From contig OU342639.1 of the NCBI GenBank assembly GCA_910589415.1, forward strand, positions 29,210,268 through 29,274,267: 64,000 bases of DNA, read 5' to 3'. The notes under the pieces were generated by a model, which did no database searches, had not been told where the DNA came from, and worked only from the letters and a program-made list of their open reading frames with translations. The stretch is from Malachius bipustulatus (taxonomy: Eukaryota; Arthropoda; Insecta; Coleoptera; Melyridae). Of the stretch, positions 49,301 through 59,361 are shown in pieces. Every line of letters begins with the position of its first letter. Positions within the stretch are counted from its first letter, which is position 1. Made by a program: the position numbers and the translations under genes.

Positions 49301-52300
49301 AAATACTCATAACGTGCGTTATAGACCTACATCAAAGTCTTCATTCATTTTAGTGGTTTTATAATAAATTCATTTGATTCAATAGGTTCAGAGAGCTCTT
49401 TTATCCTGTAGAGATATGACCGCTCCAAGTTTAAAATTAGCCCTTTTCAAAGTTCTCGTTTTTGTGAGAAAACTGAGGACTTTACTGATTAGTTTAACCG
49501 ACTCGTATGATGGCAGCTGACTGTGCTCATACAAAATTACGTTCCATTCTGCAGACATTCGTTTTTTTCATGAAAATTTCAGGCTCGTTCAAATTTTTCG
49601 AAAAAAAATTTATCTTTGATTTTAATAAAGAGTCCCGATAGATAGTCCCAATAAAGAGACGATAGAAAGATCGAAAACTTGTGAACTGTGAGCGGTTCTT
49701 CTGTAGCTCTTCCCTTTTTGGGGATACAGGAGAAAGATAATTTTCTGGGTGAAATATTTGAAATTGTCGTTTTTTTTTCAAAACGACAATAACTTGCGGA
49801 CCTTGAAAGTTCGCTAGAGGATGTGTTAGGCGATGGCAATTCCGAAACTGAAAGGCTTTTTATGCTGCGAATTCGCGTTCTCGTGATATGACAGTCCAAA
49901 ATTGAAAATTAGTAATTTTTTCAGTAAAAAAAATTTTGCTCTCATTTTGTGCGAAAACTGAGGACTTAAGGTCCAACTGGATTGTTTTTCCGACTCTTAT
50001 GGCAGTCGGCTGCGCTCACACAAAATTACATCCCATTTTGAAGACATTGATTTTTCATGAAAATTTCAAGCTCAAATTTCTATTCAAATTTTTCGAAAAA
50101 AATTGTCTCTTCGATTTTAATAAAAATCCCTAGCCAGGTGATAGAAAGTTCAAAACTGTAATCGGTTCCTCTGTAGCTGTCCCTTGACCTTCGAGAGACA
50201 GGGAGAGAAGTCATTTTTCGATCCGTTTTTGAGCCAATTTTTGCAAAACAAGTTTCTTACGCGCCAGTCAACTTGAGGCCTCTTTTGAATTATTTTTCAT
50301 TATATTTAAATGCAATTTCGTTACTTAAATAGTTTCTATAAAAAGATTATTTTTCTTGAAACGATTTTTTTATTGAATCAACTTATGGGAGCGGACGGTA
50401 GCTCAGCGGGTTAGAGAGCAGACTACTAAACCTTTGACGCTGCCATACCGCCTGGATTCGAATCGCAGCTCGTCATGGTTGTTGGCGTTCGTTAATTTAA
50501 CTATTTATATCATTGAAATTATTCTGTGGCTAAATCAGCAAGTTCTCGAAGCCCAAAAAAACTACCAGAATGGAGCGACTGCGTCTTACCTACATAGTTA
50601 AGACCGATTTTCATTCTTAAAAAAATTGTATCTTAACTGGAATTAAAATGTTTCTGTTGCCTATTAATAACAGCAGTTAGTTTTTTTTTTAAACGAAAAC
50701 ACTAATAAAATATAGAGAGAAGATCTCCTCTTTCCAAAAAGTTGCAATAACAGTAGATCTCCAATGAAATTGCCAGAGATATACTCGTACCTATATTTAG
50801 TTTTATCGCGGAGATTACAAAACAACTTCGTTTCAAACATTTTTCTCTCTTTAAATGTTTCGAGTAAAATGCCTCACTCTGTATATATTAGCGGTAATAT
50901 CACCTTCCTTTTACGGGTTTAAAAGTCACAAACATTTTATTGGTCCACTATACTCGAGTTAATTTTTCCTTTTAATCACGAATATAAAAAAGAGATCTCC
51001 TCGTTTTAATTTTCGGATGCAAATTGGAATGTTTTTTATAATCTTATCTGAAAAATAAATAATATCTAATACAGTTACGTCTAGTACCTACTTAACAAAG
51101 TAATGAAAATCTCTTGAGCGTAAACAGATAAGACATCTTTTAATTAAACTGAAAACTAAGCCAAGGGTTGCTATTTACACGATCATTAGCGCTTTTATAA
51201 AGTCTAGAGAACCTCATTTACTTCGACTCTGTTTTAATATATATTTTTTAGTTGTATATCTACCTACATCCATCGTGTGGAAAATTCAATTATAAGCTAA
51301 AAGGCCGGCGACGAAAATTCATCTCGTTTGATCAAAGTAAACTCAGACTCTATTAATTATTTTTTACAGAAATGTAGTTTATTTAGCCAAATAAAACTAC
51401 TCAACAGTACTATTTATTCAAATACTGAGTGTTAATATTCATTTGCAAACGTATTTATATTTATTTATCACATTTGATAATACAATAACAAATTATTCAC
51501 ATAAAGTGGTGTGATTTCAAACTAAATTTCTCCATAAGGCAGGTGATCTATTTATACCCAATTCTTATCATTCGTACAGTTTCTAGATTAACAAGTGTCC
51601 AGAAAGTTCTGGCTACCCATTCTATCGAGTCGATCTCACAAAGCCAACTCGGCTGTTCTCGCAAGAACATCGTATACAAGGTTAAAGAACTATTTAATGG
51701 GGGACTGCAGGGATATTCTAAACCATTGAAGATAAGAGGTCGGTTAAATTAGAGAAAAACTGCGCTATTTTATGCTAAATAAGAATCTGAAAAAAAATTC
51801 AGAATATTTTCAGTGGTTGCTGAAATGTTCTGAAAAAACTGAAAAATCAAAATTTATTATTTTAGTCATAACTTTTTTATTTTGGAAATTAATAAATTAT
51901 TTTTGTAGGTTTACGTAAGTTGTCAAAAATTGTCATTTTTGCTAGATGAAATTAGATGAAAAAATTATTGTTTATTATTATTTTTTCGAAAAACGAAGAA
52001 TACAACTTTTCAAAATTATTTGAATGTTATTAACTTTTGATTTATATGATTTTTTCATACCGAACGCCTTAAAAAAAACAATATGGCGGCCACAAGAAAA
52101 ACAAAAATTGACAATGAATACTCTGAATCTCCAAAAATAAAAAAGATATGGCTAAAATAAGATATTTTAATTTTCAGTTTTTTCAGGATATTTCAGCCAC
52201 CGCTGAAAATATTCTTAATTTTTTTTTTCATATCTTCAATGGTTTAGGATATCCCTGTAGTCTCCCATTAAATAGTTATAACCCTGTATATCGAGATATT

Positions 52301-55300
52301 TCGGGTAGTTACTAGGGATGTTCAGAATATATACTCGTATTCGTATTCGCGAGTATTCGCATCAATAATATACAGAACATCCCTCGGAACATCCCTAATA
52401 GTTACGATATCCAATTTAGTTGCATCAAATTAAAGGAGACATTATTTTTGAAAAATCTGAATTTTTTCCTTAGCCTTCAAAAACATAGTAATGCAGATAA
52501 AAAATACTAATTATTAATGATTTCTATATTCTAATAATGTAAATACTTACATGGACGACACTTGTAGGCGACTTCCACGTATTTTCGAACCCCAGGGCAA
52601 GGATCTCCACCGAAGGTCTTGGGCGATGTTTGGAATTTGCATTGGCGTTTTTTCTGACAGGCCTCGACGACGGTCTGCAACAGAGAGTACTAGGCAACGT
52701 CAGTCAGATCTATTCTATACTAATTAGGGTAAAAAAATAATAATAAAAATATCAAGCCAATGCACAATTGCATGCGAGATCTTACAGCCGTGCTCACACT
52801 GCTAGTTATAGTAACAGACGGTCTACATGGAAAGAAAACTTTCAGGCAATGATTGTGAGTAGATATAGAGTTGACAGGTTCTCGACCAAAGTCAAGGCCG
52901 TCCCAGAACCGACACCATGTTAATCTTCAAGGTCAAGTCATTCCAAGGTCAAACAATACGATCTAACCTAACGTAAATATATTTTTTCAAGGTTAAAATG
53001 TTTGACATTGAAATTTGCATGTGACGCCGATGATTCTGGGACGGCTTTGACCTTGGGCCAGAACCGCATCTACTACTATTCTGGTTGTTTTTAATAACTA
53101 GATATGATGATAGAATATAACGCAGGGTTAATAAGTATCCCCCTGAATGAATTATAATGCTTTTCTAACGTATACTAATTTAAATGAAAATTCTAACAAT
53201 GTAAAAAGAAATCAGTTTTTTCCCATGCAGACAAGTTTGTTTGTGGAGTGAAAATGACAAGCGTTCGAATTGTGAAGAAGGCGTATAAAATCTGACCGCC
53301 TTATTGCCTGTTCTCTTCGACTAATGTCAGAAAAAGGGCTTGATTTTAACTATCAGTAAGTTTCAACGAAATTAAAATATTCCTAAAGTTGCAATTCAGC
53401 GGTTGAAGTACGACGTGAAGTTGCGCTTTCAGAAAATTAGAATAGGCCGTATTTATTATTTTTCGCGTCATAAGTCTAAATATTCTATGAGATGATGTGA
53501 GAAATTACCCCGCGGTCACCTATCGAAGTGAAAAGTCGACTTTATTGGATTCTTAGAAATTCGCAAAATTTAGTTGCTAGTTAAAACATCTGGCAATTTT
53601 TTGCAGACGAAATAACCGAAGAGAATCAGTCAATAATACCTTTCCCATTCTTAAATACTTCACTAATAATATTAATTAATATGCAGCAGAGCAAAAACTG
53701 AATTAACCAACATATTTGTACTTTTTCCAAGGGTTACAACAACAACAACAAGAAAGTCGTATTACTTTGATGTGCGCATACTTCTTTCTGTGTACTTTGG
53801 ATTAAAAAAAATATATAAAAAAGTGACTGTATTTACATACTTCATGGAAAAACTCTCGCTTGTTACGTTTGGTTAATCCATTAAAAGTCTAACGAGTCCA
53901 AAGAGCAACATACATATCAACTTGGAGTGTTTGCGCTCGGAATGTGCTAAGGAACTTGTATAATTTTAATTCTAAGTAAATAAATCTTCAAGTTTAATTT
54001 ATTAATCCCATTTATCTTTATTTAAAGATGAGAATCATTAGAACGAAAGAGCAGATGGAAGTTTGGAATTGCTGAAAACGAGTGTGATTAATTATAAAAA
54101 TCCAAGAAGTTTGAACATTACGAAACCTACTTTTTCCTCACTGAATATTTGATTGTTTATACCGATTTTTGCCGAACTTTGTAAGAAATTTACGCCATAC
54201 TCTACTAACTTCTTCACGATTTTAAGAGTTACGCCTTGAAAAATAATTTATTTTATTAATGTTAATTCAGCGAGCGTCATGTTCGTTTCAGAATTATTGA
54301 TCAGAGAGTGATTAGTAAATTTATAGAACAAGAGCCCGCGACTGCCAGACAAGTTTATGTGCGCATGTCCCCGACACAGGCAGGAACAATGCAGCGACTA
54401 TGAAGTTTGGATCATCGTGGCTTTGGCAGGTAACAGCTGAAGAAGGTGTACAAAATCACTCCTCAAGATCTTTGAAGTACAAAGTTTAATTTTTTTGTCT
54501 GTGTTGGGGACATGCGCACAGAAACTTTCAACTTTTATAAAATGACGAAGGCCTGGCAGTTGCGGGCTCTTGCTCTATTAGTAAATTTAGAGAAAGCAAT
54601 CGATGTTAATTTTTAGAACTCAGAACGGAGAGGTCGAAAATGGAAGAAATTGTGTTAAAAGCGAGGTTAATAATTTTCTATAAGAGTTATAATAAAGGCT
54701 TCCGAAGACTGGTGAATGTATTTATTACACTTGGGCTTCATGCCATTTAACGTTAAAACTCATTTCCCACCTTCTGCCCAGGTCATCCACATTAATAAAC
54801 ATGAAAATCTCTTAATTATTTTAAATCGTCGCTTACCTAAATCTTATAATCCTATCTAGATTGCCTTAATCTTCGTGTATAAACAACAACTTCACGGATA
54901 AAAATTTATGAAACCCATTGCCACGATGAACTCACTGCTTTTTAATAGCGTCCCAAGAGATTTTGCCAGCCTGTTGGATCATTTTTTTACGCTGAGAAAA
55001 TAACTCGTTTTTATACTTTCAAAATAAAGAATATCAAGAGAGCTTAATGAATTCTAGACGGTAAATACGTCGCCCTTTGGACATCGTTAATAACTGAGAA
55101 TAGAATGGGAAGAAGCGTTTAGTAAGAGGCAAATTAGCAATAGCAAAGCAACGCAGCAGCTCCTGATGAAATGTCAGAAAATTGTACAAGTAGGACAAGC
55201 ATCCTCGCTGTCGATGATCGGTTAGTTTTCTGTATAATGAGTGTTTTTAGCGGCAATTTTGCATTTATAATAACTGAAAACAGATATTAGAGCACTACAG

Positions 55301-58300
55301 TGATCACTTACTCTTCCCCAGCTTCCTTGAGCAACCTCCTCCCACTTATTCTGCAAATAAGTACAAGGAAAGCTAACCAAAATTTTACAGTACCTAGGTC
55401 TAAAAAATGCATGGTTTTAACGGATATTTTCTTTATTAATATACAGGATGTCCGGAATTAGGCGCAAAAATTATGGGGGTGGTTAAACTTGAGAAAATAT
55501 TGCCAAAAGTTCCTCAAAATTTTTTCCGAAAACTCACAAAGAAGGAAGTTTTTTTTAAATTTTTTTAGTGTGCACCACCTTTTTTATGTTCTTCAATTGA
55601 GCATTTTCAAAACTTAGAAAAAAATATTAACAAAAAAGTTAGGCCTCGCTTGGTTTCAAGGGATTATAGTCTAATTTGAACCAAGGATGCAAACAAAGGA
55701 AAATCAGTGATCAAGTGTGTCAAATTTTTAGAAAATCCGTACACTATAAAAATATATTGATTGATAAATTAATTTCTTTATTTGTTAGTTTTCGAAAAAA
55801 AAAATTTATAGGTATTTTGGCAATATTTTTTTCAAGTAGTCCCTTAATTATTTTTTGCGCGTAAGTTCCGGACACCTGTATAAGTATTTATTAATCACAG
55901 AAATAATCACTTATGATTGTGATTTTTTACTTGAAGCAAACGTTCTACTTTAACTAACAGCACGAATTTTAAAATGTCAAATCCTGCGATGTTCAGATTA
56001 TGCTTTGATTCTATTTAATTCCTAGCAGAATAATTTTCAGGTCTTTTTGTGAGCAATTTTCAAGAGAATTGAAATAACAGATCTATTATTGAGGACCTTT
56101 TATTAATGACTTTATTAGCTACTATTATTTCCTAAAAGTTTGCTTTTTTTTAGTGAGAATTATAGTATTGTTTAAGGAAAAGCTTCGGGTAGATTTTGGA
56201 AATGATATGGTGAGTTTTTAGTAAATCAGCTTACACAAGTCTAACCTATATCTAAAGGTTAATATACAGATGAATGTTATGACGTAAGCGTTATATACAA
56301 AAATATGTTATGCCAGAGATGAAGAACGATACAAGTATATGCACGAAACATTAAAAAAGTGGCCTGTCTGGAAGTGGAATACTCATGACATATAACCAGA
56401 AACGAAACCGCAAAATCGGTGTTTATCTACGATAATTTTTTTTTAAACAAAACTTTTGCTAGACTTCTCCACCAGATGTAAGAGGTATATAGCTGAAATA
56501 CCCGTGATAATGATGTAAACGCGTACAGTCAGTCTGGCAGGTTTGCCCCGCGAATTGGGAAAAAGTCCATTAGTGTCAATTAAACGCGCCTTTCATACAA
56601 AAATAACCCGAAGGTAAAAATACCCTCACGTTGAAGTTGAGGCTAGATGCGCAACTGTATACATTGAAGAACTTTAAGGAGAATCTCGGGAACAGCCTAT
56701 CAGCTTGTTTAGAAGAGACTTGAATTAATGTTGAAGGGTTCCAGATTTTTGCAAGCAAAGGGGTACAGATAAAATTATTAAACTTCCAAGAGGTTGTTTT
56801 CCTACTATTACTCGAAAAATGCGAAAAACCTATCGCTAATCAAGACTATTCAAGGTTGAAGGGGGTGGTTACTTAAGCCTAAAAAGGCAGCAGATCCAGA
56901 CCATAAGTCTGATATAGGACAGTGATCCTATAAGAAAAGCTCTCAAAATTAAAATGGTCTATTTAATAAAAAAAAAGGAAAAACATTCTATTTAGTTATA
57001 GAGGACGTTACTTTTTTTAAACCTTCAAAACGGGGATTAAATTAAAGAAAAGTTGCACAATTTGATGCTCATTAAGAATTTGAAACAAAATTTACGGTAT
57101 TTTAAGTCGTTACTGAAATATCCTGAAAGAGCTGTACTATCGAGTTTTCTTATTTTTGCCTTATCTTTCTTATTATTGGAAGTTATTGAATAATTGTTTG
57201 CTCTTTTAGAAACTTTAGAAAATTGGATCAACAAAGCCTTATACAGGTGATTCACTCAGAAAGTTGCTTGAGTTACGAAAAAGAAAAGTTGAAAAAATTG
57301 ACTACCTGAGCAGTATAGTATAATCTGAATCTGGAAGCTTTCTAAATTGCGCAGCTTTTCCGTAATTTAGGGAGAATTTAATTTGGTAATACTTTAAGGG
57401 ATAATAGAGGAGATATCCCAATTCACTTATTTAATTGTTGCAGTCTAGCGAAAGAGCATGCATTAATCTGGAGTGTTCTGATACAAACAGGCCTTGAGAA
57501 GATTACATTTTACGTTCTATACGTTCTATGTATTTACCATCCCCTATTGTTCTTGCTTTTCTGGGCGGGTTTTTACTATGGCAGTAGGTATTCCTATATA
57601 TGCTAAACTCCACTGCGCACGGTGGAATGCTTACGGCTTCTAGCAAGGTTTATTTTTCCAGAGCGGATATGGAGGCAAAACTTTGAAACAATGCAATCGA
57701 TAAAGCTCTGGATGGGCGGTTTAACAGCATTCCCTGATGGTGTTTTCATGGAATTATCAACATTATTTATAAAATGAACGGATGTGTAATCGTAATCTCT
57801 GGCGAGCATTAAAATATGACAATAAACAAGGGAGACGAATAATATATCAAACTCTGACACTTTTTGGTATTTTTATGCGAAAAGATATCGTCCGATAGAA
57901 GTGCTAATAAATTTTCTCTCTTATATGATTGTGACATCGAATACTTTAATGGATTTAGTACAGGCACATATAATATACGTCCATAACTTTGTTATTTACC
58001 TTTTTTTCAAAATCCAGAAACAAATCAATAATTTTTTATAAAATCACATTTTTGAGCTGTGACGTCATCATATATTTTTTTTAAATAGCAACCCTCATTT
58101 TGCGAGGGAGTAATTCATTTTCTTTTCTTGAGTAGTGCACATCTTTAATACAAACAAATGCAATTTATCAGTGAATTGACGTGCACAGATTTAAATTAAT
58201 TGTGACCCTCAAAAATATTGACGTCACAGCTCTATCTTCATAAATACTTTTTTTTACGAATAAAATTGATCTGTATCGAGGTTTTGAAAAAAATGGTAAA

Positions 58301-59273
58301 TAACAAAGTTATGAATATTATGAATCCACGCTGTATTATCAACAATTAGAAATATTAGTTGATAATAAATTGCTGGCTGAATAGGTATATTAGATTGGGA
58401 AAAGTATTATTATGAGCTTCAAAATATATTTTTCAGTAGGTAGCGGAAGCCTACTGAAAAGAATTTGTGTATTTTATTGCAGCATAAAATTAAATTCAAG
58501 TTAATAGTGGCAAAAGGAATCAGATAACATATCGAATAGGTATAGGAAACGTAAAAAACCATTTGCCAAACTTTCCAGTGAAAATATGCTACATAAATGC
58601 TTTAGGAAAAAGATTAGCTCAAGTCGTAAAAATTCATCTTGTGTAAAATGAAAAATATGATTGCGAGGACTATATAAGTTTTAAATTGCCACTTCAGTTT
58701 TTCTCATGTTAGGGAATATGTTTGAAAAACAGTTGAACACCACCATCATTTTCGTGTTACGAGTTCTATCAAACTTTTCCCGCTGAAACACGATTCTCTT
58801 TAAAATTATGATACACAATTTGCAGCGGGACTTAAAAAGTACTTTGCGCTATTAGGTGTATCATAATTTTCACGTAAAACGTGCTCCAACCCTAACATAT
58901 TTATGCAACTTTTCATCAGGTGGACTTCAGAATACCTACTCTAATATTATTAAGCTGTGTGATAACATATTTCTCATATTTTTCGTTGTGATCCTGTGAA
59001 AGTATTTTCAATATTAAAAGCCTTTTTACGCAGTTATTTAAAAATTGGTTAAAAGTAGAATACTGACCTGCACTACCGGCCATAGGCAAGAAATATTGTA
59101 GTTGTAGGTCCTCTGTATGGGCGACATAGTGCCACTCTTAGGTCCGCAGAGGTCTTTGGACGGAGCTGATTTCCCATACTGGGCGATCTGGATGGAAATG
59201 CTGGTCCCCTGGGGACACCTCAGTGTCACCACGTCGTCGTCGCATCCCGCCCGCTGGAACGTCCTTAGGGTTC
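36971..59273 (-). CDS. eva-1: eva-1 / EVA1C-like transmembrane SUEL-lectin receptor (5' end missing)
   Basis: Eight exons in order: 59068-59273, 55312-55350, 52551-52674, 48774-48923, 43990-44133, 43447-43701, 38281-38457 and 36971-37356. All splice in frame at GT-AG sites to about 492 residues. Two SUEL (galactose-binding lectin) domains are split over exons 1-3 and 4-5, each ending with the family's F-G-x-PC ... Y-x-C block (FGGDPCPGVRKYVEVAYKC; FGSPCRPESRMYLKVVYTC). Then come an acidic stalk, a conserved-looking CTITIYTT segment, a single helix (FYLYLIISISGGVLLLMVVL) and a ~100-residue tail, the EVA1 (FAM176) arrangement. In C. elegans EVA-1 is a Robo co-receptor for Slit and a receptor for MADD-4; that role here is inferred. 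The exon(s) for the signal peptide, upstream of 59273, were not found. Confidence 0.88.
38281..38457 (-). CDS. eva-1: eva-1 exon: juxtamembrane extracellular segment
   Basis: Donor C|GTAAGT at 38280-38279; phase 1 at both ends. It encodes a proline/serine-rich start and CTITIYTTAADQQEKSRVVG plus FVSEWINAYTF just before the membrane helix. There are two in-frame acceptors six bases apart (exon start 38457 or 38463), differing by two codons. Confidence 0.85.
38464..42209. other. eva-1 intron, left part
   Basis: Long intron without a supported gene. A (GA)n microsatellite lies at about 39009-39035. The 121-codon plus-strand frame at 38461-38826 overlaps the antisense side of an eva-1 splice site and shows no family features. 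Confidence 0.5.
42210..42897. mobile_element. foldback element with CCATATGGAG ends
   Basis: The left arm (GCCATATGGAG, GTGAATTTGGCCCGAAAAAA, GGTTGGGTGATAAAACTTCATAATCGATTG) is matched inverted by the right arm (CAATCGATTATGAGTTTTAC, CTTTTTTTCGGGCCAACTTC, CTTCATATGG). The interior has further repeats of GGTGGTAAAAC in both orientations. Non-coding, in an eva-1 intron. Confidence 0.7.
42898..43446. other. eva-1 intron, right part
   Basis: No further feature recognised between the foldback and the acidic-stalk exon. Confidence 0.4.
43447..43701 (-). CDS. eva-1: eva-1 exon: acidic stalk
   Basis: 85 codons between a CAG acceptor (43702-43704) and the donor G|GTAAGT. It has a long Asp/Glu run (about residues 12-35 of the exon), then a Ser/Ala/Pro-rich linker, as expected for an extended extracellular stalk. 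Phase 1 at both ends. Confidence 0.88.
43739..43794 (-). other. intronic hairpin upstream of the acidic-stalk acceptor
   Basis: CAAGACCAAGACC and GTCTTGGTCTTG form a stem with a ~30-bp loop in the 288-bp intron 43702-43989, ending about 35 nt before the splice acceptor. It would fold in the transcript between the usual branch-point zone and the upstream intron. Confidence 0.5.
43990..44133 (-). CDS. eva-1: eva-1 exon: second SUEL domain, C-terminal half
   Basis: Acceptor TTCTAG at 44134-44136, donor G|GTAAGT at 43989. It encodes CLVSYATETVMQICHGKRKC and then FGSPC...YLKVVYTC, the end of the lectin fold with its conserved cysteines. Confidence 0.9.
44137..45640. other. eva-1 intron segment, nothing recognised
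   Basis: AT-rich intron sequence without supported gene or repeat. Confidence 0.4.
45641..46477. mobile_element. TA-flanked foldback element abutting the next one (837 bp)
   Basis: The left end, TACAGGCTGTCCCAGTTTTC, with CATAACTTCAGCATTC inward, pairs with GAATGCTGAAGTTACG and CTTGGACACTGTGTA at the right. The right terminus is immediately followed by the TACAGAG end of the next element. Non-coding. Confidence 0.75.
46478..47773. mobile_element. 1.3-kb TA-flanked foldback with internal repeats
   Basis: TACAGAGTGATTCATGACTAAT at the left and ATTAGTCATGAATCACCCTGTA at the right, extended inward by CGACGTAGTTAAAT / ATTTAACTACGTCG, make a clear terminal inverted repeat. Inside, a unit centred on CATCGGATTCGGAAAGT recurs in direct orientation near 46740, 47050 and 47350 (period about 310 bp) and inverted near 47535. 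Frames at 46647-46850, 47437-47718 and 47450-47710 derive from these units. Confidence 0.8.
47774..48773. other. eva-1 intron segment with an unassigned minus-strand frame
   Basis: A 68-codon minus-strand frame at 48070-48276, open further upstream to about 48330, has protein-like composition (LNQVCKGGLNKLLEERCLPV, VRLGKYLLDLLGSEM). I recognise no family and see no TE signature. It could be a decayed captured gene piece. Confidence 0.3.
48774..48923 (-). CDS. eva-1: eva-1 exon: second SUEL domain, N-terminal half
   Basis: Acceptor TTCCAG, donor A|GTGAGT. It encodes CENERIQLKCNPNSRVAVYS followed by ASYGRTEYESIQC, the start of a SUEL domain (first two cysteines and the A-x-YGR block). Confidence 0.9.
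48924..49429. other. eva-1 intron segment, nothing recognised
   Basis: AT-rich sequence without supported features. Confidence 0.4.
49430..50225 (+). repeat. diverged direct duplication, spacing ~485 bp
   Basis: The blocks AAAACTGAGGACTT, CCGACTC-TATGG, CAAAATTAC-TCCCATT, TTTTTCATGAAAATTTCA, TCAAATTTTTCGAAAAAAA and GATAGAAAG occur in the same order from about 49469 and again from about 49954. An old segmental duplication inside an eva-1 intron. Confidence 0.65.
50388..50635 (+). mobile_element. tRNA-derived SINE
   Basis: A box-A-like TAGCTCAGCGGG (50399-50410) and a box-B-like GGATTCGAATC (50454-50464), spaced as in tRNA genes, are followed by ~160 bp of unrelated body. The sequence does not fold into a proper tRNA as far as I can judge, so I call a SINE with an internal pol III promoter. 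The 3' end and target duplication are not resolved. Confidence 0.6.
50636..51676. other. eva-1 intron segment, nothing recognised
   Basis: AT-rich; no gene or clear repeat. Confidence 0.4.
51677..52286. mobile_element. TA-flanked foldback element (610 bp)
   Basis: CAAGGTTAAAGAACTATTTA at the left and TAAATAGTTATAACCCTG at the right, with inner pairs GGGATATTCTAAACCATTGA / TCAATGGTTTAGGATATCCC and the CAGTGGTTGCTGAAAT / ATTTCAGCCACCGCTG blocks. TA TA on both sides. A diverged relative of the interior may lie at about 57000-57190. Non-coding. Confidence 0.75.
52313..52402. repeat. small inverted repeat TAGGGATGTTC
   Basis: TAGGGATGTTCAGAATATA at the left is mirrored by GAACATCCCTCGGAACATCCCTA at the right, with ATTCG/ATTCGCGAGTATTCG repeats in the middle. 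Possibly a very small MITE. Confidence 0.5.
52551..52674 (-). CDS. eva-1: eva-1 exon: first SUEL domain, C-terminal half
   Basis: Acceptor TTGCAG at 52675-52677, donor T|GTAAGT. It encodes TVVEACQKKRQCKFQ and FGGDPCPGVRKYVEVAYKC, a textbook SUEL ending. Phase 0 in, phase 1 out. Confidence 0.92.
52878..53065. mobile_element. 188-bp MITE with GGTTCT...AGAACC ends
   Basis: The left arm, 52878-52909 (GGTTCTCGACCAAAGTCAAG then GCCGTCCCAGAA), is matched inverted by 53034-53065 (TTCTGGGACGGC then TTTGACCTTGGGCCAGAACC). The centre contains repeated AAGGTCAA motifs. Non-coding, in an eva-1 intron just upstream of an exon. Confidence 0.75.
53066..54310. other. eva-1 intron segment, nothing recognised
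   Basis: AT-rich; a short CAA repeat lies near 53737. No supported gene. Confidence 0.4.
54324..54576. mobile_element. short copy of the AGAGCCCGCGACTGCCAG foldback, with long target duplication
   Basis: The left end, CAAGAGCCCGCGACTGCCAG, and the right end, CTGGCAGTTGCGGGCTCTTG, are inverted copies, and the inner blocks match the larger element at 7927-8843. ATTAGTAAATTTA is present at 54311-54323 and again at 54577-54589; the match extends to 17 of 18 bases if TAGAA/GAGAA is included. Non-coding. Confidence 0.85.
54590..55311. other. eva-1 intron segment, nothing recognised
   Basis: No supported feature before the microexon. Confidence 0.4.
55312..55350 (-). CDS. eva-1: eva-1 39-nt microexon (candidate cassette) in first SUEL domain
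   Basis: A strong acceptor (TTATTTGCAG, 55351 on) and a strong donor (AGA|GTAAGTGA) bound 13 codons, NKWEEVAQGSWGR, phase 0 at both ends. It sits between exons ending PVVQ and starting TVVEACQ. Skipping it keeps the frame and gives a spacing closer to what I expect for SUEL domains, so it may be alternatively used. Inferred from splice sites only. Confidence 0.65.
55444..55878. mobile_element. TA-flanked MITE with CAGGATGTCCGGAA ends (435 bp)
   Basis: CAGGATGTCCGGAATTAGGC at 55444 is mirrored by GCGTAAGTTCCGGACACCTG ending at 55878, flanked by TA on both sides. The inner part is a looser inverted repeat around TTTTTTTTAAATTTTTTTAG. It starts ~93 bp upstream (in eva-1 transcript order) of the microexon. 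Non-coding. Confidence 0.8.
55879..57981. other. eva-1 intron segment
   Basis: No gene recognised. Sequence at about 57000-57190 resembles the interior of the foldback at 51677-52286, and TATACAGGTGATTCACTC near 57242 looks like another element end. Confidence 0.4.
57982..58313. mobile_element. foldback element carrying GTGACGTCATCAT (332 bp)
   Basis: CATAACTTTGTTATTTACC at the left is the exact inverse of GGTAAATAACAAAGTTATG at the right. The GAGCTGTGACGTCATCATAT block on the left is matched by ATTGACGTCACAGCTC on the right, so the element carries two CRE-like TGACGTCA sites. A half copy is at 11410-11550. Confidence 0.8.
58314..59067. other. eva-1 intron segment, nothing recognised
   Basis: AT-rich. 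A weak inverted pair around TTCCCGCTGAAAC and TTTGCAGCGGGA (58777-58830) is visible, but no element boundaries. Confidence 0.4.
59068..59273 (-). CDS. eva-1: eva-1 exon: first SUEL domain, N-terminal half
   Basis: Acceptor TTGTCAG at 59274-59276, donor CAG|GTCAGT. It encodes CDDDVVTLRCPQGTSISIQI, then AQYGKS, CGPK and NISCLWPVVQ, the start of a SUEL lectin domain. The first base of its first codon comes from an upstream exon not found in the window. Confidence 0.92.
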
Positions 59274-59327
59274 CTGACAACAAAGCTGCGTTGGTCAAGG
59301 GCCAGATCGGATATTATGCCCATTCAA

Positions 59328-59361
59328 CACCACCACCACCACCACCACCACCACCACCACC
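59328..59361. repeat. (ACC)n microsatellite close to an eva-1 acceptor
   Basis: About eleven uninterrupted ACC units on the plus strand (GGT in the eva-1 transcript), ending about 50 nt upstream of the splice acceptor of the first SUEL exon. Confidence 0.9.

Noticed and set aside
50399..50464. tRNA gene
   Set aside because: A and B boxes are present but the acceptor and anticodon stems do not pair convincingly; treated as a SINE.
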